Notes: a model not told the origin generated them from the sequence alone. A stretch of 64,000 nt of DNA from Diplonema japonicum (GCA_964019335.1 OZ025707.1:295501-359500), one strand, 5' to 3'; shown: positions 19,727-31,100, counted from the first letter of the stretch. Made by a program: numbers and translations.

Positions 19727-20017
19727 ATGGCAGCGGCACCCCCTCCGGTCATGCCTGCAGCGGCTGCTGCCGCGCCGCCAGGCGTAGCGGGAGTACCGCC
19801 CGCTGGTGGTGTCCGAAAAGCAGCGAAAGTAGTGAAAACCGCTCCCCCTGCACCGGGAGGGTCTGGCTCTAGGCAGTACCATTATGCTGCGTCAAATGGG
19901 AAATGGACCATTGGTATGGGGAAAAAAAAAAAAAAAAAAAAAATCTTTTTTTAAAATCCAGGTGGGCTATCGAAGTCCAACGTATATTCAATAATAGTAC
20001 ATAACGGCCTTGAATGA
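19727..20017 (+). CDS. small Ala/Pro-rich protein (2 exons)
   Basis: Exons 19727-19913 and 19962-20017 encode 80 residues. The N-terminal half is low-complexity Ala/Pro/Val/Gly; the C-terminal half is more ordered (GSRQYHYAASNGKWTIGGLS and onward to SIIVHNGLE). Removing a 48-nt GTATGG...CCAG intron with an A run joins TIG to GLSKSNVYS in frame and gives a short clean ending. Unspliced, the frame runs into polylysine. Function is not recognised. A T tract and CACAG acceptor-like site precede the gene by about 65 nt. Confidence 0.6.
19914..19961 (+). other. intron of small Ala/Pro-rich gene
   Basis: 48 nt, GTATGGGG, A run, T run, ATCCAG; phase 1. Confidence 0.7.
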
Positions 20018-20029
20018 GGAGCTACACCA

Positions 20030-20060
<31 letters not shown>

Positions 20061-20334
20061 TTTTTTTTTTTTTACACGTTATCCAGTGGTGGCGGGGGCC
20101 TAAACATAAGTTCACTTTTTTTTTTTCTCCCCTCCCCCTTTAGTATTCCTTTTTCTTTACACTTCCCACCCCCGTTCTTCCCCGTTTACACACATTCTTT
20201 ATTTCTTTTTGCGTGTGTGTTTTTTTTTTTTTTTTTTTCTTCACCAAGGAATAGTGTTTTTTTTCTATTATTATTGGGTTCACCCCTTTAAAAAAGAAAA
20301 GTTTAAAAAAAAAAAACAGCATGACACACAAGAA
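20018..20334. other. T-rich spacer
   Basis: Consecutive poly-T tracts and an A-rich leader ending AACAG before the next gene. No coding sequence is recognised. Confidence 0.5.
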
Positions 20335-21741
20335 ATGGATGAAGCAGACGAAGCAAGAGAAATTATGGACAGGCAGAAGGAGGAGATCGAGCGCTTGAAG
20401 TCGGCTCTAACTAACGTGAGCGACACTACGGGCTTGGAGCAGAAGTACCTCGAAGCTCTTCGGAAGGCGAAGGCGATTAATGTGAAATACGAGTGCGAAA
20501 AGGTAAAGGCTGAAAAGCTAGCCCGTAGGGTAATCGATTTAGAACAGAAGGCCACGGAGACGGAACGGGTGCAAACATGCGACGGAAGCGAGCACTCCGC
20601 CACTTCGGAGGGCAGCAAATCACCCAAACACAAGGAGAAAATCGCGGGGCTCCAAAAAACAAACGCGGACCTCAAGCAAAAAAACACGGCGCTGCGAACC
20701 GAGGTGCAAAAAATGAAGGAAATCTTCAAAAAGGAAACAGGATTAGAAACTCCCTCCGCGACCGAAGAAGGCTGGAGAGGGCGAGCGCAAACAATCTCAC
20801 TTCTCAAGGACAAGATAAAGGATCTACAAAGAACGATTCAAAATCAAAACACAATCGCTCCTTCCGACAGTGCATCTGTCGCTACCTATGCAACAGGGTA
20901 CACAGGTACCACGCGTGACTTCAACGACGCTAACAGAAGAGCTCTCTCCGAGGTGTCGGCAGCCCGTCGTGTGAAAGAAACGGAAACCCAACAAAAATGC
21001 CAGAAGATGGAGGCGAAACTGCAGGAGACCACACACAAAAACACAGCACAACAAGCCCGCATCATTGCTCTGGAGTCGGAGGTGTCCAACTTGAAAGTAA
21101 GCTTTTCCCGCGTCATCACAAAAACAGAAAACGACGACAAGCTTATCGAGGCTTACAAAGCAGAACTGTCCAAAGCTACAACGGAAGGTACAACTCCCCG
21201 TGAACCCTTTCCGGAGAACAACTCAGATTCCGTGTCCCGGCTTGAGGAACAGTTGGGAAAGAAGGACGAGCTGATCCAAGCGCTTTCAGAAGTTGTTTCA
21301 AAATTGGAAAGCCAAACGCCTATCGAAGGCGGGGTGTCTGAATACACATTGTTGCTTAAGAGCCAGCTCACGGCTGAGCGGGAGCGCTGCCAGGCATTTG
21401 AAGAGCAACTTCTCGCCGAACGTCAAAAAAAAGGTACCACGCAAGTTCCCCACGTTCCCTTTGATACGTCAGCACTTCCACAGCCTGTGATCGAGCACCT
21501 TTCCATGCTTAAAGGAGAGGCAACTTCTTTGAAGGAACGGCTGTACATAATGAAGCAGAATCACCAAGCTGAGCTGTCCGTCCTTACAGCAGAGCTCGAG
21601 GCAGCGCCGCAACAAGGAGCTGAGGTAGACGCGCACCCCACCCTCGCCTCGGAACACGAGGATTTGAAAGCCCAATACCGCGAGCTGAAGATGGCCTTCA
21701 ACAGGATCATGCAACAAGAGCAGATGCAGCAGCAAGGTTGA
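20335..21741 (+). CDS. long coiled-coil protein
   Basis: 468 residues from ATG at 20335 (upstream in-frame sequence is T-run translated as Phe and is not coding). Nearly the whole chain is heptad-rich, Glu/Lys/Gln/Ala-dominated, with breaks at about 75-90 (Ser/His-rich), 165-200 (Thr/Ser/Tyr-rich) and 385-410. There is no membrane helix, signal peptide or ATPase motif. Such proteins are usually structural (cytoskeletal, flagellar, centrosomal or tethering), but no specific family is recognised. It resembles the golgin-like gene at 48901 in composition only; unlike that gene it has no tail anchor. No introns are needed. Confidence 0.8.
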   Translation: MDEADEAREIMDRQKEEIERLKSALTNVSDTTGLEQKYLEALRKAKAINVKYECEKVKAEKLARRVIDLEQKATETERVQTCDGSEHSATSEGSKSPKHKEKIAGLQKTNADLKQKNTALRTEVQKMKEIFKKETGLETPSATEEGWRGRAQTISLLKDKIKDLQRTIQNQNTIAPSDSASVATYATGYTGTTRDFNDANRRALSEVSAARRVKETETQQKCQKMEAKLQETTHKNTAQQARIIALESEVSNLKVSFSRVITKTENDDKLIEAYKAELSKATTEGTTPREPFPENNSDSVSRLEEQLGKKDELIQALSEVVSKLESQTPIEGGVSEYTLLLKSQLTAERERCQAFEEQLLAERQKKGTTQVPHVPFDTSALPQPVIEHLSMLKGEATSLKERLYIMKQNHQAELSVLTAELEAAPQQGAEVDAHPTLASEHEDLKAQYRELKMAFNRIMQQEQMQQQG

Positions 21742-21878
21742 GGAGAAAAAAAAAAAAATTAGATGTTCTTTTTTCGAAAAAGTTTTAAAAGACCCCCCCC
21801 CCTTCCACCCCCTGCTTCAAAAAAGAATTGTATGTTTGCTCTTTAACCAATTCAGGAGAAAAAGAAAAGAAAAAGAAA

Positions 21879-22331
21879 ATGCCGCCCGCCATACTGTTTG
21901 TCTGCACAGGGAATACCTGCAGGAGTGTCATGGCACATTATTACATGCAGGCTGTGGTAGAGGGCACGGCTGTGGTTGAATCAGCCGGGGTGAACGCAAC
22001 TGAGGGGAGCCCTGCTGCTGAGAACGCAGTGAAGGTGCTTGAGGAGCAGGGCGTCTCTCTAGAAGGCGTGCGCAAGCACAGCTCATCGCTGGTGACAGAG
22101 GAGAAGATGGCAGCAGCTAGCCACGTGGTGTGCATGGCGGTGAAGCACAAGGAGGCAGTCTTAGCTTCCTTTCCCCACCACTCCGGCAAGGTTCACACAC
22201 TCCTCAGCGACCTGAGCACCAAGCCTGACATATCCGTGGAAGACCCTGTGAGAATGTCCATTGAAACTTACCGTGAAAGATTCCAGCAGATGGTCCCTTC
22301 ACTGAAATACTTGCTGTCGTCTGTACAGTGA
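21879..22331 (+). CDS. low-molecular-weight protein tyrosine phosphatase family
   Basis: 150 residues from ATG at 21879. The N-terminal catalytic P-loop is complete, CTGNTCRS (C9 nucleophile, R15), followed by the typical SAG segment; the general acid D122-P123 lies near the C-terminus in VEDPVRMS. Length and motif spacing match the family, which dephosphorylates phosphotyrosine and, in YwlE-like members, phosphoarginine; the C-terminal EDPVRMSIETY pattern resembles the YwlE/arsenate reductase side. The family is cytosolic. An acceptor-like AACCAATTCAG precedes the start by about 24 nt. No introns. Confidence 0.9.
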   Translation: MPPAILFVCTGNTCRSVMAHYYMQAVVEGTAVVESAGVNATEGSPAAENAVKVLEEQGVSLEGVRKHSSSLVTEEKMAAASHVVCMAVKHKEAVLASFPHHSGKVHTLLSDLSTKPDISVEDPVRMSIETYRERFQQMVPSLKYLLSSVQ

Positions 22332-22398
22332 ACCCCCTACACCTCCCTGCCAACGATGACCGTCGAGTAAACCTCCCTTCATTCGGTGAAAAAACATT

Positions 22399-22643
22399 TT
22401 TTCCACGGCCTCCTGGAAAGAATCAAGAAGGGTGGGACACAGCACGCATACAGAAGAAGGTCAGAGGCTTCCCGGCGCTCAGATCCACAGGTGCGAAGAA
22501 GAGTCTGGACAGAAGGCCAGTTTTTGCATTGGCCTTAAGAAACTGGGCAGGAAGTGGCAAGGAGAAAGAGAAGATACTTTGAGAAAGGCAACACAGCCGA
22601 AAAAGAAAGAAAAGCGCGAGGCCCCCGAAAAGGGAGAAAGGGG
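22399..22643 (+). repeat. dispersed module M4, copy 1
   Basis: About 245 bases similar to 38872-39088 and 55877-56088 (including GAAGGGTGGGACACAGCA and a purine-rich end). In the other two copies it runs straight into a stretch ending CAGGAACCTCCTGTATCTC; here that continuation is displaced to 23101-23167 by an insertion. Confidence 0.7.
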
Positions 22644-22860
22644 CTCCCTGCTACTAACCTGCCGAAGTAGCATGCCGGTCAGAAGGCGGCTGAGGCACTT
22701 CTGATTCATTCAGAATCCCGGGATCCCATCCCTGATCCCCAAACCTGTTTCTCGCAGAAACAGAGAACACTACCAACCCCCCACCACAGCAGCCGACGAG
22801 ACAGACGCAGCAGTGAAAATAAAAAAGCCCCCTGAACAAGTTTTCCCCCACCCCTATAAC

Positions 22861-22892
<32 letters not shown>

Positions 22893-23100
22893 GATACTGA
22901 GGTCCGGCACCCGCAGTAGCCAAAAAAAAAAAAAAAAGTGTAAAGTGCCAAACAACCAGCAAAGCTTGTGGAATGAGAACACCAGTACGGTCATGAGTAC
23001 CCGGGCAACCGGGTGAGCGTCTCGAGACACTTCCAACCCACCTAGGGTGCGGCCTTAGCAAGTCGAAAAGGAAGTGGAATTTAAAAAAAAAAAAAAAAAA
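22644..23100 (+). mobile_element. non-LTR-type insertion with poly-A tail
   Basis: Comparison with the uninterrupted module at 39080-39110 and 56080-56110 defines an inserted segment of about 460 nt ending in a poly-A run, flanked by AAAGGGG on both sides (a plausible target duplication, blurred by the A tail). Its last 160 nt (from GTGTAAAGTGCC to GGAAGTGGAATTT) recur at 53297-53460, and a more distant relative ends the retrotransposon fragment at 36050. Coding sequence is not visible, so it is a SINE-like or 5'-truncated element. Confidence 0.65.
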
Positions 23101-23217
23101 AGGGGGTAGATAAGTAGACACAAAGGGGACGTTCCAAAACAGGAACCTCCTTTATCTCATCTCTTTTTTTATTACCCTCGTTCATTATTCCTCACAGGGG
23201 TTCGGTGAAACCGTTAC

Positions 23218-25169
23218 ATGCTAGTGCATGTGGTGACATGTCTTGCCACTGCCGTGACGCCTGGGACTGCGAAGTATTGTTTCCAGTTGGAGAGCCCTTG
23301 CTACTGGTGTTCGGATGCCAACACTACAGTGTGCGGTGATCCTGACACACCACCGTCGGCACCACCATGCACATCGGGGTGGGTGAGCTGGGCTGACAAG
23401 TATACACTGTGCCCCCCAGTAGAGTGCGTGACAAAGGCAGGACCCTGGTCGGACTGCACAGCGAATTGCGGAGGCGGGACACGGTCAAGGGACAAACAGA
23501 TCGTCATCCCGTCGTCGGAGAACGAAACAGCCATCTACATGCAACCGTGCGATTTGAAAGACGTGGTTCGATGCAACACCCGCCCGTGCGGCCCCGTGGG
23601 GAGGGACATCCGCGTCACCACGCTCACCGTCGACGGTGTGTCAAAGCGACCCTTGAAGTCATACTACCGAGGATGGTTCCTCCCTAAAGAGGACGACACA
23701 CAAGAACCCAGGCCGTTCTACACCACACCACTGGGAAAGAACGGAGCACTTCGCATTGCATGGTCATGGGGTGGGTACGTGTACCTCGCAAGCATTGATG
23801 CAAACGATAAATTAACAGCGGCAATCAGCAAGGTAACCGGCAAGGAAGCACGGGGTCTGACGCACGATGCGTTTCTGACTCTGGCAACGAACACCAGCAT
23901 GAAGATCTATGACACGGCACTGCCTGTTCAAGTGTGGGCAGAGATCGATACATCGATCGGCGACAGCAGGATGGCGACCGGTGCGGGCGAACATTACATA
24001 TACAGCTCTGCGTACGACCCAGCCAACCCTGTCACCAACGGCGACATCAACATGGTGTACAAGCAAGGTGTTAAGCTGTCCTCCGGGCAATGGGGTTGCG
24101 CTCCGTCATCAGGACATCAGCTGATATACAGCGAATTCGCTTCAATGGCGATTACATCCTGCATTGGGGGCGGTCTACCTGGCATCCCCAAACGGCTTTC
24201 CATCTTCCCCCAAGGCGACGCGTCAGGGAAGGGCCGGTACCAAGATGGGCTTCGCGTCCTCGACTTCCCGTCCGACAGCAGCGGGCGTGTCGGAGGCGAG
24301 GTGGGCCCCATGGTGGCCGTACCGAACGGAATCGTGTTGATATTCACAGCGTCCAATTCTGTAAAAGGACGGGAGGATGCTATCCCGTTCATAGGAACAC
24401 ACTCGAAAGGAGAGAACATGTTGCTCGGTGTGGCGGTGGCTACCTATGACAACATCACCGGCGTGTGGGCCACGCAGCCAGTGACATGGCTGGCCGTACC
24501 TCCATCCGACTCACTCACGTCTCCACAAATCGCTATCGTCGGTTCTGGACTGTCAGGAGGTTACCTTGCAGGATGGAAGGCGGCTGGGAGGTATTATGTA
24601 ATGCGGTTGGACCCCGTTTTCCAGAACGTCTCTGATGTAGAAGATGTAACATCATGGGCAGTCTGGGGAGACCGGAACAACTGGGTCACAACTCCTGAAG
24701 GAGATGTGTCGTGGGCATTCTCGTGGAGTTATAGGTGGCGGGACATAACATTGTTTCGGGACGGGAATCGATATCTGAAGGTGGCGCGGTACCAGAAGGG
24801 CCATGCTGAGGTTATCGATGCGAGCTCCGACCTTGCTTGTCAACAGCAGGCCAGCAACCCGCAAGACCCCGTGCAGTGCTCAGAGCTGTTTTCGAAAAAG
24901 CAAGCTGCGGGTTCGTCTTCCGGTCTTCCTGCTGTCGTTTACGTTCTCATGGTAGTTGTTGCGGTGGTGGGCTTGGGGGTGCTTTACTACTTCTACAGGT
25001 ATGTGGATTTTTTTTTAAAAAAAAAAGGGAGGAGAATATTCTTTTTTTTTTAACTAGACGCAGCAGGAGATTTGTTGGGAACCGTCGTCGGCCGAAAAGA
25101 CTTTACCCCTGGGATCAGGAAACTGCGAGTAATTTAGAATATCTAGAGGTTCCCAAGGAAATGGGGTGA
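23218..25169 (+). CDS. TSP1-repeat type I membrane protein (2 exons)
   Basis: Exons 23218-24998 and 25058-25169 encode 630 residues. The start follows a clear CCTCACAG acceptor-like site by about 20 nt. A hydrophobic N-terminus (about 1-19) is followed by a Cys-rich segment and a thrombospondin type-1 repeat at about 70-125 (GPWSDCTANCGGGTRSRD, ending NTRPC). Residues 140-560 form a large beta-rich ectodomain with recurring Gly/Trp strands, possibly a propeller, that I cannot classify. A transmembrane helix at about 570-592 and a 37-residue basic/acidic tail complete it. The tail is encoded after a 59-nt intron; without splicing the frame ends in Phe/Lys from homopolymers. An adhesion or receptor role at the cell surface is inferred. 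Confidence 0.75.
24999..25057 (+). other. intron of TSP1 protein gene
   Basis: 59 nt, GTATGTGG, T and A runs, then AACTAG; phase 2. It sits just after the transmembrane helix. Confidence 0.75.
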
Positions 25170-25472
25170 AGGATGGTGTGGGGTTCGGATGAGTACTATA
25201 GAAGGGGAAAAAAAAAAATAGAAACAAAATAACCCTGAGTCGCGTTTTGATATGTCGACGAGAAAAAAAAAAAAATGAATGGAACCAAAAAAGAAAAAGG
25301 AACAAAGAAAGTCAGAACCTGGTTAAAATCGAAAAATAGTCTTTACTTTTGGTGGTGATCTTCTTATATTTGTTTTTCTTTCGACAACACTGGCTTCCTT
25401 TACCCCGTATTCTGCTTTATCATCTGTTTCGTATGCAGTATTTATTTCTTCTTCATTTTTATTTGTTATTCT

Positions 25473-25510
25473 TTGCGGGCCGTTGCTAACCACTTCGTTC
25501 CTATCATAGT
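25473..25510 (+). promoter_or_regulatory. shared upstream module of kinase and ankyrin genes, copy 1
   Basis: About 38 nt (GCGGGCCGTTGCTAACC and onward to ATCATAGTGA) nearly identical to 38187-38224 and 55200-55237, which lie upstream of the two PPGY-ankyrin copies. Here it is followed within 20 nt by TTAATCACTTCAG, the same acceptor-like sequence that precedes the ankyrin starts. The spacer 25170-25568 is otherwise A/T-rich. Confidence 0.45.
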
Positions 25511-25568
25511 GAGTTCTTAATCACTTCAGCTACCTGCACAACAACAACAACAACAACAACAATAAAGT

Positions 25569-26271
25569 ATGAATCCGTCAATACTTCAGAAGTACGAGCA
25601 AGGGGTGTGCCTCAGGTCCGGCGGACAGGGTCGGTGTACAAGGCAGTGAGGAGGGTGGATGGGAGCATGTTTGCGATGAAGGTGTTGAAGGCGCACACAG
25701 AAATGGAGCACAGGAAGAACATGGAGGAGGTGCTGCACATGCTGATGCTGCAACACAAGAACCTGGTCCCCTGCCTTGACTTCTTCGAGACGACAAAGCA
25801 GCTGGCAAAGGAATCCCTGGCCAAGGTGTGGCAGCTTCACATCGTGATGCCCCTGTACGGAAAAGGGGACCTCTACTCATTCGTCAAAAAGGAGGGACCC
25901 CTCTCTCCGGCGGGGGCAGACAGGCTCTTGCAGGAGATGGGAGGTGTCCTTCAGTACATTCACAGTGAGGGCCTCATCCACAGGGACGTGAAACCCCAAA
26001 ACGTTATGGTTAACCGTTCCGCCATTCGTGGCGGCAGGGCACAGTTCGTCCTTTGTGACCTGGGACTGTCGAAGGAGGTGTCCCCCGGTGGGGTAGCGAA
26101 CTCCATTGCAGGCACAGCAGCTTCATGGCACCCGACTTCTTCAACGGAATGGACGGCTACACCAACAAAGTAGACATGTGGGCCCTCGGGGTGACTGTGT
26201 GTACCGTGGTTCTCCAACCAGACCTGAGGGATCTCTTTCTGAAGCACCTGCATTCTAAGCGGAGCTTGTAA
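25569..26271 (+). pseudogene. protein kinase-like gene, copy A, frameshifted
   Basis: From ATG at 25569 the sequence encodes the N-lobe of a Ser/Thr kinase: glycine loop SGGQGSVYKAV, catalytic lysine in FAMKVLK, catalytic loop HRDVKPQN and a DLG metal-binding triad in CDLGLSK, then MAPDF (activation-segment end) and MWALGVTV. Two single-base losses, one in the G run of the glycine loop near 25624 and one near 26127, break the frame, so no single open frame spans it. The domain stops after subdomain IX, shorter than a full kinase. If the two losses were assembly errors the protein would be about 235 residues. Copy B at 45213 is more damaged. Confidence 0.75.
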
Positions 26272-26338
26272 TGAAGAAGCTTCAAACCCACCTCCCCCCT
26301 GCCCTCTGGGAGGTTGTGTTCCGCTTCTCTATTCTAAC

Positions 26339-27105
26339 TTAACCCATAACACTCCGGGGCCTATCTACATAGGGGTCCCTTTTTTGCTCCTTTTCATAAT
26401 TTGAGGGGAAAAATGGCAGCATTTAACCCCCGTTTGCAGGTAAAACGGGTTTTTTGGACCAGGAAAATCAAAAAAAAAGTTCAAAAATTAATAAGAATAC
26501 AAAGGGGATGAAGAGTTGAATGGCCGTAGGGTGCTCAAAAACGACCATGTCAAAATGGGTTGTGCACGGGGGGGTGTAGATTGAGCATCTTGGGGCAAAA
26601 AAGGCAGCATCAGGACCCCTCAGATGTCTCAGACCGAGAGAAGTGCCTTTTTGCGGGTGGAATATCGGCCTCGAAATCGTCAAGAAGCCTTTTTGGGGTT
26701 ACGGAAGAGTGGTACGAAAAAAAGCACTTATTTGGACAGAGGTGTTGGTCACAGGTGCAGCACTTGTAGATTGTGCGTTTTGTGCATCCTTTCAACCTGC
26801 AGACCCTGGAGGTGCCCCCTTTGAGTGGCTGGTGGTCGCGTTTGGTGTAATCTGGGGTTTCGGGGGTGTCGGGAGTGTGTGCACCACTAGTTGGGGTGCC
26901 TGGGTTGGTGTTTTCTGCAACGCCACCGGGTTGTGCAATGCTGGACCCATCAATTAGGCTCTCTAGCAAGCGCTCTTTAAAAGCAGCCAGGGTTTTGTAT
27001 CTCTCTGGCATCTCTATCTATATCTGAACCATATTTTACTTGAAGTGCATGGCAGTTAACTATTATCACTTCTAGAGCCCACCAGAAGAGTTTCATGTAC
27101 CCCTT
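26339..27105 (-). mobile_element. piggyBac-family element relic, copy A
   Basis: The + strand left edge is TTAA followed by CCCATAACACTCCGG, the target and terminal pattern of piggyBac elements. The minus strand of 26610-27105 encodes the end of a piggyBac transposase: LFWWALEVIIVNCHAL, then KERLLESLI, and a C-terminal zinc finger with CRLKGC, KCCTCD and LCPNKCF. A frameshift lies near 27010, and the catalytic core is missing because the element is cut at about 27110, where a NACHT-family pseudogene begins. A second relic is at 53728. Confidence 0.75.
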
Positions 27106-27106
27106 G

Positions 27107-27990
27107 TGCTCTCTGAAGTCTGCGAGAGATGCGGCAAAGCTCGAACGACTGGTCAAAGAGATCCACGATGTGGTGTGCCCTTCTTCGGGGAAAACGCTGA
27201 ATTCTCTCGTGTCGTGTCCTCGAAGGCAACCAACAAAGAGGGAGAATGTCGCCTTGTTCTCCACAACAACTGTGTTCTGTACCAAAGGATTCCTATGCTC
27301 GGGGAACGAGGGGGCATACAGTTTCCTGTGAATGTTGGTTGGCTGCTTGGTAGGTCTTCTGAGGCACGGAAGGCTGACACCTGGTGCACTGACAGAGTTG
27401 CTCAGGAAAAGTGAGACAACAGACAACAAGAAGGCTGTGGGCGCATTGCTGAAGCCTGTGGGCGATGAGAAGGCTCAAGTAGTACGGCACAGGGCGGTAT
27501 TTACCAGTTGTAAAGTGATTGAGAGTAGGTTTCTTGGCAGTGGGTTGTCAGACTGGATTACCTGCGAAGTACTGGACACAGTGAGGAGCGACGTGGAGGC
27601 ACAGTCACTTGTTGAGCAAATGGAGACCTTCGAGCACACGAAGTACTATTTGAACATCACACTGAAGGAAAGATACATCAGTTACAAAGTCGACAATGTG
27701 CACCTGTTGAAGGAGGTGACGAAACACCCAGACCAGTTGGGCATATTGCAAGCAATTGCAGAGAGGTACGAATGCAGCTTAGCTGTGCTTGCAGCAATGG
27801 CACGGCCAAGACCCAGGGCCAGCAGCTCCATTCGTGGGAAGGGCGCTTCACGAAACACGAGACATAATGTCATTCCTCATGAAGTTGGAAAATAGGGCGA
27901 AAGCAGCGGCACATTGCACAATGGCAAAGGAGAGACTTGCGAAGTTGCAAACCTTTGTGAAGTGGGCTTGGCAAGCGTGTCTGATTTAAA
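27107..27990 (+). pseudogene. truncated tandem copy of the NACHT-like gene
   Basis: This segment repeats 28875-29810 of the following large gene with high identity (same peptides such as LERLVKEIHDVVCPS, LLRKSETTDNKKAVGALLK and LLKEVTKHPDQLGILQA) but carries several deletions and frame changes, including loss of the WEVLPVSLWAGTL region. Its 5' edge abuts the piggyBac relic and its 3' edge dissolves near 27990 into an A run. No start codon or promoter remains. Confidence 0.8.
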
Positions 27991-28024
27991 AAAAAAAAGG
28001 TACAAAAAAGAAATTAGAAATCTT

Positions 28025-28070
28025 TTTAGCCCGTCAACATGCAGGCTGTGATGGGTCACTTAGGATATGA
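28025..28070 (-). repeat. orphan inverted end of the 16.4-kb element family
   Basis: About 46 nt (TTTTTAGCCCGTCAACATGC and GGGTCACTTAGGATAT) resemble the right end of the element at 16377-17712 with several mismatches. The other end is not visible. Confidence 0.4.
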
Positions 28071-28083
28071 AGCGATAGGGTTT

Positions 28084-28187
28084 TCTTCCGAAAGCGGGAA
28101 TTTCCGAGCCAGATCTTATGTTTTGAGTTTTATTTTCGTATCTTATAAACACCACTTATTCCCCTCTCGAACCACACACAGGACAGG
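28084..28187 (+). promoter_or_regulatory. conserved 5' flank of NACHT-like genes, copy 1
   Basis: About 104 nt immediately upstream of the start are nearly identical to 63654-63756 upstream of the third copy. The block ends CACACACAG then GACAGG and ATGATG, so the conserved part includes an acceptor-like site 7 nt before the start codon. Confidence 0.5.
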
Positions 28188-31100
28188 ATGATGGACTTCG
28201 TGTTCTTCAGGTGGGCAGGGGCACCGGAACCACAGGACGCCACACATGACGTGCCAGCCTTCCTCATGGAGCTGGGTGACTGGACGAAGCGTGCGAGGCG
28301 AGGTGCAATAGGAGAGTTCATTGAATGGTTCCAACTGAACGAGGTGAGGCTCTCGGCACTGCTCGACGTGAACCAACAGCCCGACCAGTGGGCGGGAATG
28401 CGGGAGTCCATTCTGGCCTCTGTGTGTGAGCTGCTGGAGCTACTGGTGCTACAAAAAGAAGGTAGCCCGAGCAACATACACCTGTACCGTGTGGTGGCCT
28501 CTTTGGTGGGACAGCTCGTCATACACGACAAGAGCTGCATTGCTGCTGATCAGCTGGTGGACTTCCGGCAGGTACTCGTAAACATGCTGAAAGACGAGGA
28601 GAAGCACAAGAAGCACCCTGAGTTCTTAGCATACCACACTATCATCACTGGTGGATGCGTCCTCGGGGAGAGTCCCCTTGGCGACCTTGCTGCTGTGGTG
28701 AAGGACATGACAGCTCTCATGACAACGTGGCCATCTGTTGAAAGCTTGTTCACTGGGACTGGGGAGGTGGGGGCACTGCGCAGTGCTGCAACACACAGCG
28801 TTCTTGTTCAGCGTCTGAAATACCTGCTTATGGCGGGCTTCATGTCTCACGGCCATGCGGGGAGCAAGAGAGATGCGGCAGAGCTCGAACGACTGGTCAA
28901 AGAGATCCACGATGTGGTGTGCCCTTCTGGGGAAAACGCTGAATGGGAGGTTCTCCCTGTGTCGCTGTGGGCGGGGACCCTTTCTGAGCTGTTGACATTC
29001 TCTCGTGTCGTGTCCTCGAAGGCAACCAACAAAGAGGGAGAATGTCGCCTTGTTCTCCACAACAACTGTGTTCTGTACCAAAGGATTCCTATGCTCGGGG
29101 AACGAGGGGCCATACAGTTTCCTGTGAATGTTAAGAAGGTGGTGGTTGGCTGCTTGGTGGGTCTTCTGAGGCACGGAAGGCTGACACCTGGTGCACTGAC
29201 AGAGTTGCTCAGGAAAAGTGAGACAACAGACAACAAGAAGGCTGTGGGCGCATTGCTGAAGACTGTGGGCGATGAGAAGGCTCAAGTAGTACGGCACAGG
29301 GCGGTATTTACCAGTTGTAAAGTGATTGAGAGTGGGTTTCTTGGCAGTGGGTTGTCAGACTGGATTACCTGCGAAGTACTGGACACAGTGAGGAGCGACG
29401 TGGAGGCACAGTCACTTGTTGAGCAAATGGAGACCTTCGAGCACACGAAGTACTATTTGAACATCACACTGAAGGAAAGATACATCAGTTACAAAGTCGA
29501 CAATGTGCACCTGTTGAAGGAGGTGACGAAACACCCAGACCAGTTGGGCATATTGCAAGCAATTGCAGAGAGGTACGAATGCAGCTTAGCTGTGCTTGCT
29601 GAAGCAATGGCACGGCAAAGCCCTTCGGCACCAGCCCCAATCGTGGGAAGAGCGCTCCACGAAACACAAGACTTCACAAAGGACACAATGTCATTCCTCA
29701 TGAACTTAGAAAATAGGGCGAAAGCAGCGGCACATTGCACAATGGCAAAGGAGAGACTTGCGAAGTTGCAAACCTTTGTGAAGTGGTTCAAGCTGAACGA
29801 AACAAAACTCGGGTCACTGGTTGAGGTTCAAGACACTAGCGAGCCTGCAGAACGTGTGCTGACCGCTGTGTGCGTGCTGCTGAAGGTGTTGCGGCAGTCA
29901 CTGGAGGACAGCGCACATTGCAAGGCGGGCGACACGGAGCACCTTGTAACCTTGAACAACATACACCTGTACCGTGTGGTGGCCACCTTGGTGTTGCAGC
30001 TCGTGACCTTCGGCAATGACAGCACTGCTTCGGATCAACTGCCAAACCTCCAGACTCTCGTCACAAGTTTGAAAGGAGAGAACAAAGCGTTCATGCACCC
30101 GGCATCGGCAGCGGACCACGAGGTCATCACCAAAGGGGGCGGCATACTCTCAAAAGCTTCTGTTTTGGGTGATCTTGTTTCCGTGGCAGGTGGTGCTTTA
30201 GCTGTCACGACATCGCAATTCAATTTGAAGGTAATGACTGCAGCCTGGCATGGGGTTGTGTCCTTATCTTCTAGATTCTTGTCCACAAGTGACGAACTTA
30301 AGATCGCAGCAACCTTCAACGCTCAATCTCAGCACCTGAAGCACCTGCTTCTGGTGAGGCCTCATGAAGCCACGGAGGCAGTACTTAACTTCGTTAACCT
30401 CGTGCACTCGGATATCTGCCCACAGAACAAGAGGAACTGGAAGGTGCTTCCTGCACAGCTGTGGGCAGGGACCCTTGCCGAGCTCCTTGTGTTCTCTCGT
30501 TTCGTGTCCTCTGAGCAAAGCAAGGAGGGGGAAGAAAAGTATATCCACAAAACTGGTGCCCTTTACCACAGGTTTCCTGTGTTGGGAGAAGACGAAGGAA
30601 TCATACAGTTCTCTCTCATTGCGAAAGACTGCATGGTGCAGTGCTTGATAGATCTTCTGAAACACGAACGCCAGCTGCCAAGTATGCTGCGGAAGTGTCT
30701 TCAACAGGCGACTGTGCTTCTGGGTGAAGTTCAGGAAAAGGCCAAAACGATCTTGAAAGATGAAGTGATAACAGAGGTGGGGAAGATGTTTAACGTGGTG
30801 AAGATCAAAGACTTGAAGAACATCAGAACTGAAGTGACTGATGCGGTGAAGGAACTGACGGCTGGAAAAGACAAACAAGAACAGGCTGATCCTGAAACCA
30901 ACGAACAGGTTGAAACTGAGGACACGTTGTATGGCGATGTGGGGATCAGCGACTTGGACGACATCGGCACTGGAGTGGTAAAGGGACTGACGGCTCTTTC
31001 TGGAATGGACGAGGGGACGACGGTACGGCACAGGGCAGTTCTTGCCTGCCTCGAAGTGATCGAGAGCAGGGTGCTGGACAACAGGATGTTGAAAACGATG

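Noticed and set aside
20209-20334. Upstream extension of the coiled-coil frame with non-ATG starts
   Set aside because: The extension is translated T and A runs; ATG at 20335 begins the real heptad sequence.
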